Source of the DNA: JBGSYN01 sp041750975
GTDB taxonomy: Bacteria > Pseudomonadota > Alphaproteobacteria > Geminicoccales > Geminicoccaceae
Assembly: GCA_041750975.1 (NCBI GenBank)
Contig: JBGSYN010000155.1
Span: forward strand, 1-13,732
DNA: 13,732 bases
Reading direction: 5' to 3'
Below, piece after piece: positions 13,170 to 13,732 of this stretch. The notes beneath the pieces are model-generated. The model had not been told where the DNA came from and did no database searches. It saw only the letters and a program-made list of their open reading frames with translations. Position numbers and translations under genes: made by a program. Each line of letters begins with the position of its first letter. The stretch's first letter is position 1.

Positions 13170-13732
13170 CTATTCGCCATCGGCGACGCGGTCGAGCAAC
13201 TCTTCGAGGAGGTGCCTTTCGCCGTCGGTAAGGACAGACGTCTGGTCCAGCGAGGCACGCAATGCCGCGGCCGCTCCGCTCGGTCCCCGTGCCGCCGATG
13301 AAATCGCCTCGCCGGTGATGGCGGCCACGACCGCCTCGCGGGCCGTCTCCGACAGTCCGGGATCGCGTGCCCCCTCCGGCTGACCGAGCAGGGTGAGCAC
13401 CGTGCCGACCCCCACGGATTGCAACAGCGCGACCGCCCGCTCCTCGCTGAGCCGCAGACGTCCCGCCAGCGCGAGGTTCCTGATCCGCCGCCGCAGCACT
13501 TCGAGACCGGCCCTGATCGTTGGAGAGGCCGGGCGCGGATGCGGATCGCCGCTCATGATCGCGAACAGCCCCGGATGGGCCAGACCGAAGGCGACATGCA
13601 TATCCCACCCGTCCCGAAGGTCCTGCACCGGGTCCAGATGCGGCTCGCGCGCGGATTTCTCCGCGACATAGGAGGCCAGGCCATGCTCCGCGACTGCGTC
13701 GAGGAGGCCGCGCTTGTCGCCGAACAGCCGGT
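13170..13732 (-). CDS. TetR/AcrR family transcriptional regulator, C-terminal part (partial)
   Basis: The frame is open from the right edge of the window to TAG 13172-13170, about 187 codons. The first visible residues, RLFGDKRGLLDAVAEHG, are the end of a TetR helix-turn-helix (the recognition-helix tail and helix 4). The rest is an all-helical ligand-binding domain with DLRDGWDMHVAFGLAHPGLFAIM, a block typical of one TetR C-terminal subgroup. Most of the DNA-binding domain lies outside. TetR proteins usually repress a nearby or divergent gene and respond to a small hydrophobic ligand; the likely target would be beyond the window to the right. The 66-bp gap to the convergent DoxX-like gene has no clear terminator. 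Confidence 0.85.
   Translation of the reverse strand, partial: RLFGDKRGLLDAVAEHGLASYVAEKSAREPHLDPVQDLRDGWDMHVAFGLAHPGLFAIMSGDPHPRPASPTIRAGLEVLRRRIRNLALAGRLRLSEERAVALLQSVGVGTVLTLLGQPEGARDPGLSETAREAVVAAITGEAISSAARGPSGAAAALRASLDQTSVLTDGERHLLEELLDRVADGE

Overview
The window is 13.7 kb of high-GC, densely coded DNA that reads like an alphaproteobacterial chromosome. Codon use, a short phasin with TGC-rich operator-like sites in front of it, and a class-IIA HAD protein of a type I associate mainly with Alphaproteobacteria all point that way. I cannot name the genus. I see no tRNA, rRNA, CRISPR array, insertion sequence or integrase.

Region 1 (1-3487, plus strand) is the end of a catabolic operon. 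It holds the C-terminus of one oligopeptide/dipeptide-type ABC ATPase, a complete second ATPase (OppF/DppF type) overlapping it by ATGA, an FGly-type sulfatase, and a glucosamine-6-phosphate deaminase (NagB). The combination suggests import and breakdown of a sulfated amino-sugar compound: uptake, desulfation, then conversion of glucosamine-6-P to fructose-6-P and ammonia. The permeases, the binding protein, any kinase and any deacetylase would lie upstream of the window.

Region 2 (3581-9415, plus strand) is a complete pyruvate dehydrogenase operon. It encodes a homodimeric E1 (aceE), an E2 with one lipoyl domain and a very acidic linker, and an E3 that carries its own N-terminal lipoyl domain. 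This is the architecture I associate with beta/gamma-proteobacteria rather than the PdhA/PdhB heterodimer usual in alphaproteobacteria.

Region 3 (9416-9990) holds a phasin gene for polyhydroxyalkanoate granules. It has two TGC-N3-GCA sites 24 bp apart in its promoter, the likely targets of a PhaR-type repressor, and ends in a clear hairpin terminator. Acetyl-CoA from the PDH operon would be the precursor of the polymer this protein coats.

Region 4 (9992-13732) is a set of single genes in mixed orientation. It contains an IsdG/HmoA-like heme monooxygenase (minus), a class-IIA HAD protein (plus), a dienelactone-hydrolase-family gene broken by one extra base (minus), a 462-bp stretch without a supported gene, a DoxX-like membrane protein (plus), and the C-terminal part of a TetR-type regulator running off the right end (minus).

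No wholly new system is evident. The points most worth a second look are the sulfatase-nagB-transporter module, the missing Asp in the NagB active-site triad, the phasin operators, and the single-base frameshift in the hydrolase.
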